Source of the DNA: Pedobacter sp. ASV17
Lineage (GTDB): Bacteria > Bacteroidota > Bacteroidia > Sphingobacteriales > Sphingobacteriaceae
NCBI RefSeq assembly: GCF_016429065.1
Contig: NZ_JAELTX010000001.1
Location: 1-64,000, forward strand
Length of the DNA: 64,000 nucleotides
Reading direction: 5' to 3'
Positions 63,364-64,000 of the stretch are shown here, piece after piece. A program made the position numbers and the translations under genes. Positions within the stretch are counted from its first letter, which is position 1; each line of letters opens with the position of its first letter. The notes under the pieces are model-generated. The model was not told where the DNA came from, did no database searches, and saw nothing but the letters and a program-made list of their open reading frames with translations.

Positions 63364-64000
63364 CTAACTCAATTTCTTCTTAAATAAGTCAATGGTACGC
63401 TGCCAAGCCAATTTAGCGGCTGCTTCATTGTACCTGGTAGGTGACGTATCATTATTAAAGGCATGATTTACGCCTTCGTAAACATACAGTTGGTAATTGA
63501 TGTTATTGGCTTTCAAAGCTTGCTCATAAGCGGGAATACCTGCATTAATCCTTTCATCTAAACCACCGTAATGCAATAACAAATTAGCCTTAATATTAGG
63601 TACTTCCTCTGCTTTTGCCTGCGAACCGTAATAAGCTACTGCCACATTCAATTGTAGATCATTCACCGCTAGTTTGTTGGCCATTGCCCCACCCCAACAA
63701 AAGCCCACACAGCCCGTCTTCCCATTGCCTAGCGGATGGGCTCTTAAAAAGGCTAAGGCCTTTAAATAATTCTGTAAGTTCTTTTCTGGATCCAGCTGGC
63801 CAATCAACTCCCTTCCTTTGTTTTCATCTTCGGGTGTACCACCAAATGCAGTTAGGGCATCAACCCCTAGCGCTAAAAAACCAGCCTTCGCCACACGTTT
63901 AGTTACGTCTTTAATATGTGGTGTTAAGCCTCTATTTTCATGAATGACCACTACCGCCCCCAACTTCTTCTTATTTCCCTTAGGCATGGCAAAAAGACCA
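63364..64000 (-). CDS. Dienelactone hydrolase family protein (C-terminal part, cut by window edge)
   Basis: Alpha/beta hydrolase of the dienelactone hydrolase family. Seen: AVVVIHENRGLTPHIKDVT, the nucleophile elbow CVGFCWGGAMA with cysteine in the serine position (Cys-x-x-Gly), the aspartate in LLLHYGGLDERI and the histidine in YEGVNHAFNND, that is, the Cys-Asp-His triad. The first visible ATG is 63987, but the frame stays open through 64000 with sequence (GLFAMPKG) typical of the interior of these proteins, so the real start lies beyond the window. Substrate probably a lactone or ester; unknown. Confidence 0.9.
   Translation of the reverse strand, partial: GLFAMPKGNKKKLGAVVVIHENRGLTPHIKDVTKRVAKAGFLALGVDALTAFGGTPEDENKGRELIGQLDPEKNLQNYLKALAFLRAHPLGNGKTGCVGFCWGGAMANKLAVNDLQLNVAVAYYGSQAKAEEVPNIKANLLLHYGGLDERINAGIPAYEQALKANNINYQLYVYEGVNHAFNNDTSPTRYNEAAAKLAWQRTIDLFKKKLS

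Overview
The window looks like a chromosomal segment of a Bacteroidota bacterium, most probably a Sphingobacteriaceae member (Pedobacter-like). The grounds are tandem SusC/SusD pairs, a type IX secretion C25 peptidase with a C-terminal sorting domain, a type III glutamine synthetase, the roughly 390-residue Bacteroidota form of PurM, a DUF2723 (GT117) protein, near absence of Shine-Dalgarno sequences, and the Bacteroidota -7 promoter box TAnnTTTG repeatedly placed 8-21 nt before start codons. I see no rRNA, tRNA, CRISPR array, insertion sequence or prophage gene.

Layout. 1-14.4 kb: a carbohydrate or glycoside uptake locus on the minus strand, with two SusC/SusD pairs, a LacI regulator, an FAD-dependent oxidoreductase and a sodium:solute symporter cut by the left edge. 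Two copies of a double LacI-type operator (3311-3341 and 14641-14671) tie the susC operon and the oxidoreductase-symporter operon together. 14.9-21.7 kb: a GT117 membrane protein, a VOC-EVE-MarR cassette flanked by directly repeated hairpins, a serine hydrolase with an altered catalytic motif, and a secreted protein. 21.8-31.9 kb: a compact five-gene minus-strand operon of HD-PycTM (Pycsar-effector-like), polyphosphate kinase 1, a SdiA-regulated-type lipoprotein, a metallophosphoesterase fused to a kinase-like region and an outer-membrane barrel, and a GAF protein. This is the best candidate for an undescribed system. 32-38 kb: SDR plus AraC regulator, a tricorn-like S41 protease and RNase HI. 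38-44 kb: DUF2911, fructose-1,6-bisphosphatase, a small phosphodiesterase, a serine hydrolase, TrmN6, a small outer-membrane protein and GloA2. 44-48 kb: purL. 48-58 kb: a surface and glycan block of three glycosyltransferases, a PorU2-like C25 peptidase, two FemAB/GNAT paralogues and TonB. 59-64 kb: glnN, an 800-bp spacer with a nearly G-free repeat tract, purM and a dienelactone hydrolase cut by the right edge.

How the parts fit. The SusCD locus would bind and import a glycan or glycoside. The symporter and oxidoreductase would handle the released small molecule under LacI control. The five-gene operon combines polyphosphate synthesis with a membrane effector domain known from cyclic-pyrimidine signalling, an outer-membrane phosphatase/kinase-like fusion and a ligand sensor, which suggests an envelope or nucleotide stress response. 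PurL, PurM, GlnN and Fbp are central metabolism. Intergenic spaces are rich in short inverted repeats, several of which double as terminators.
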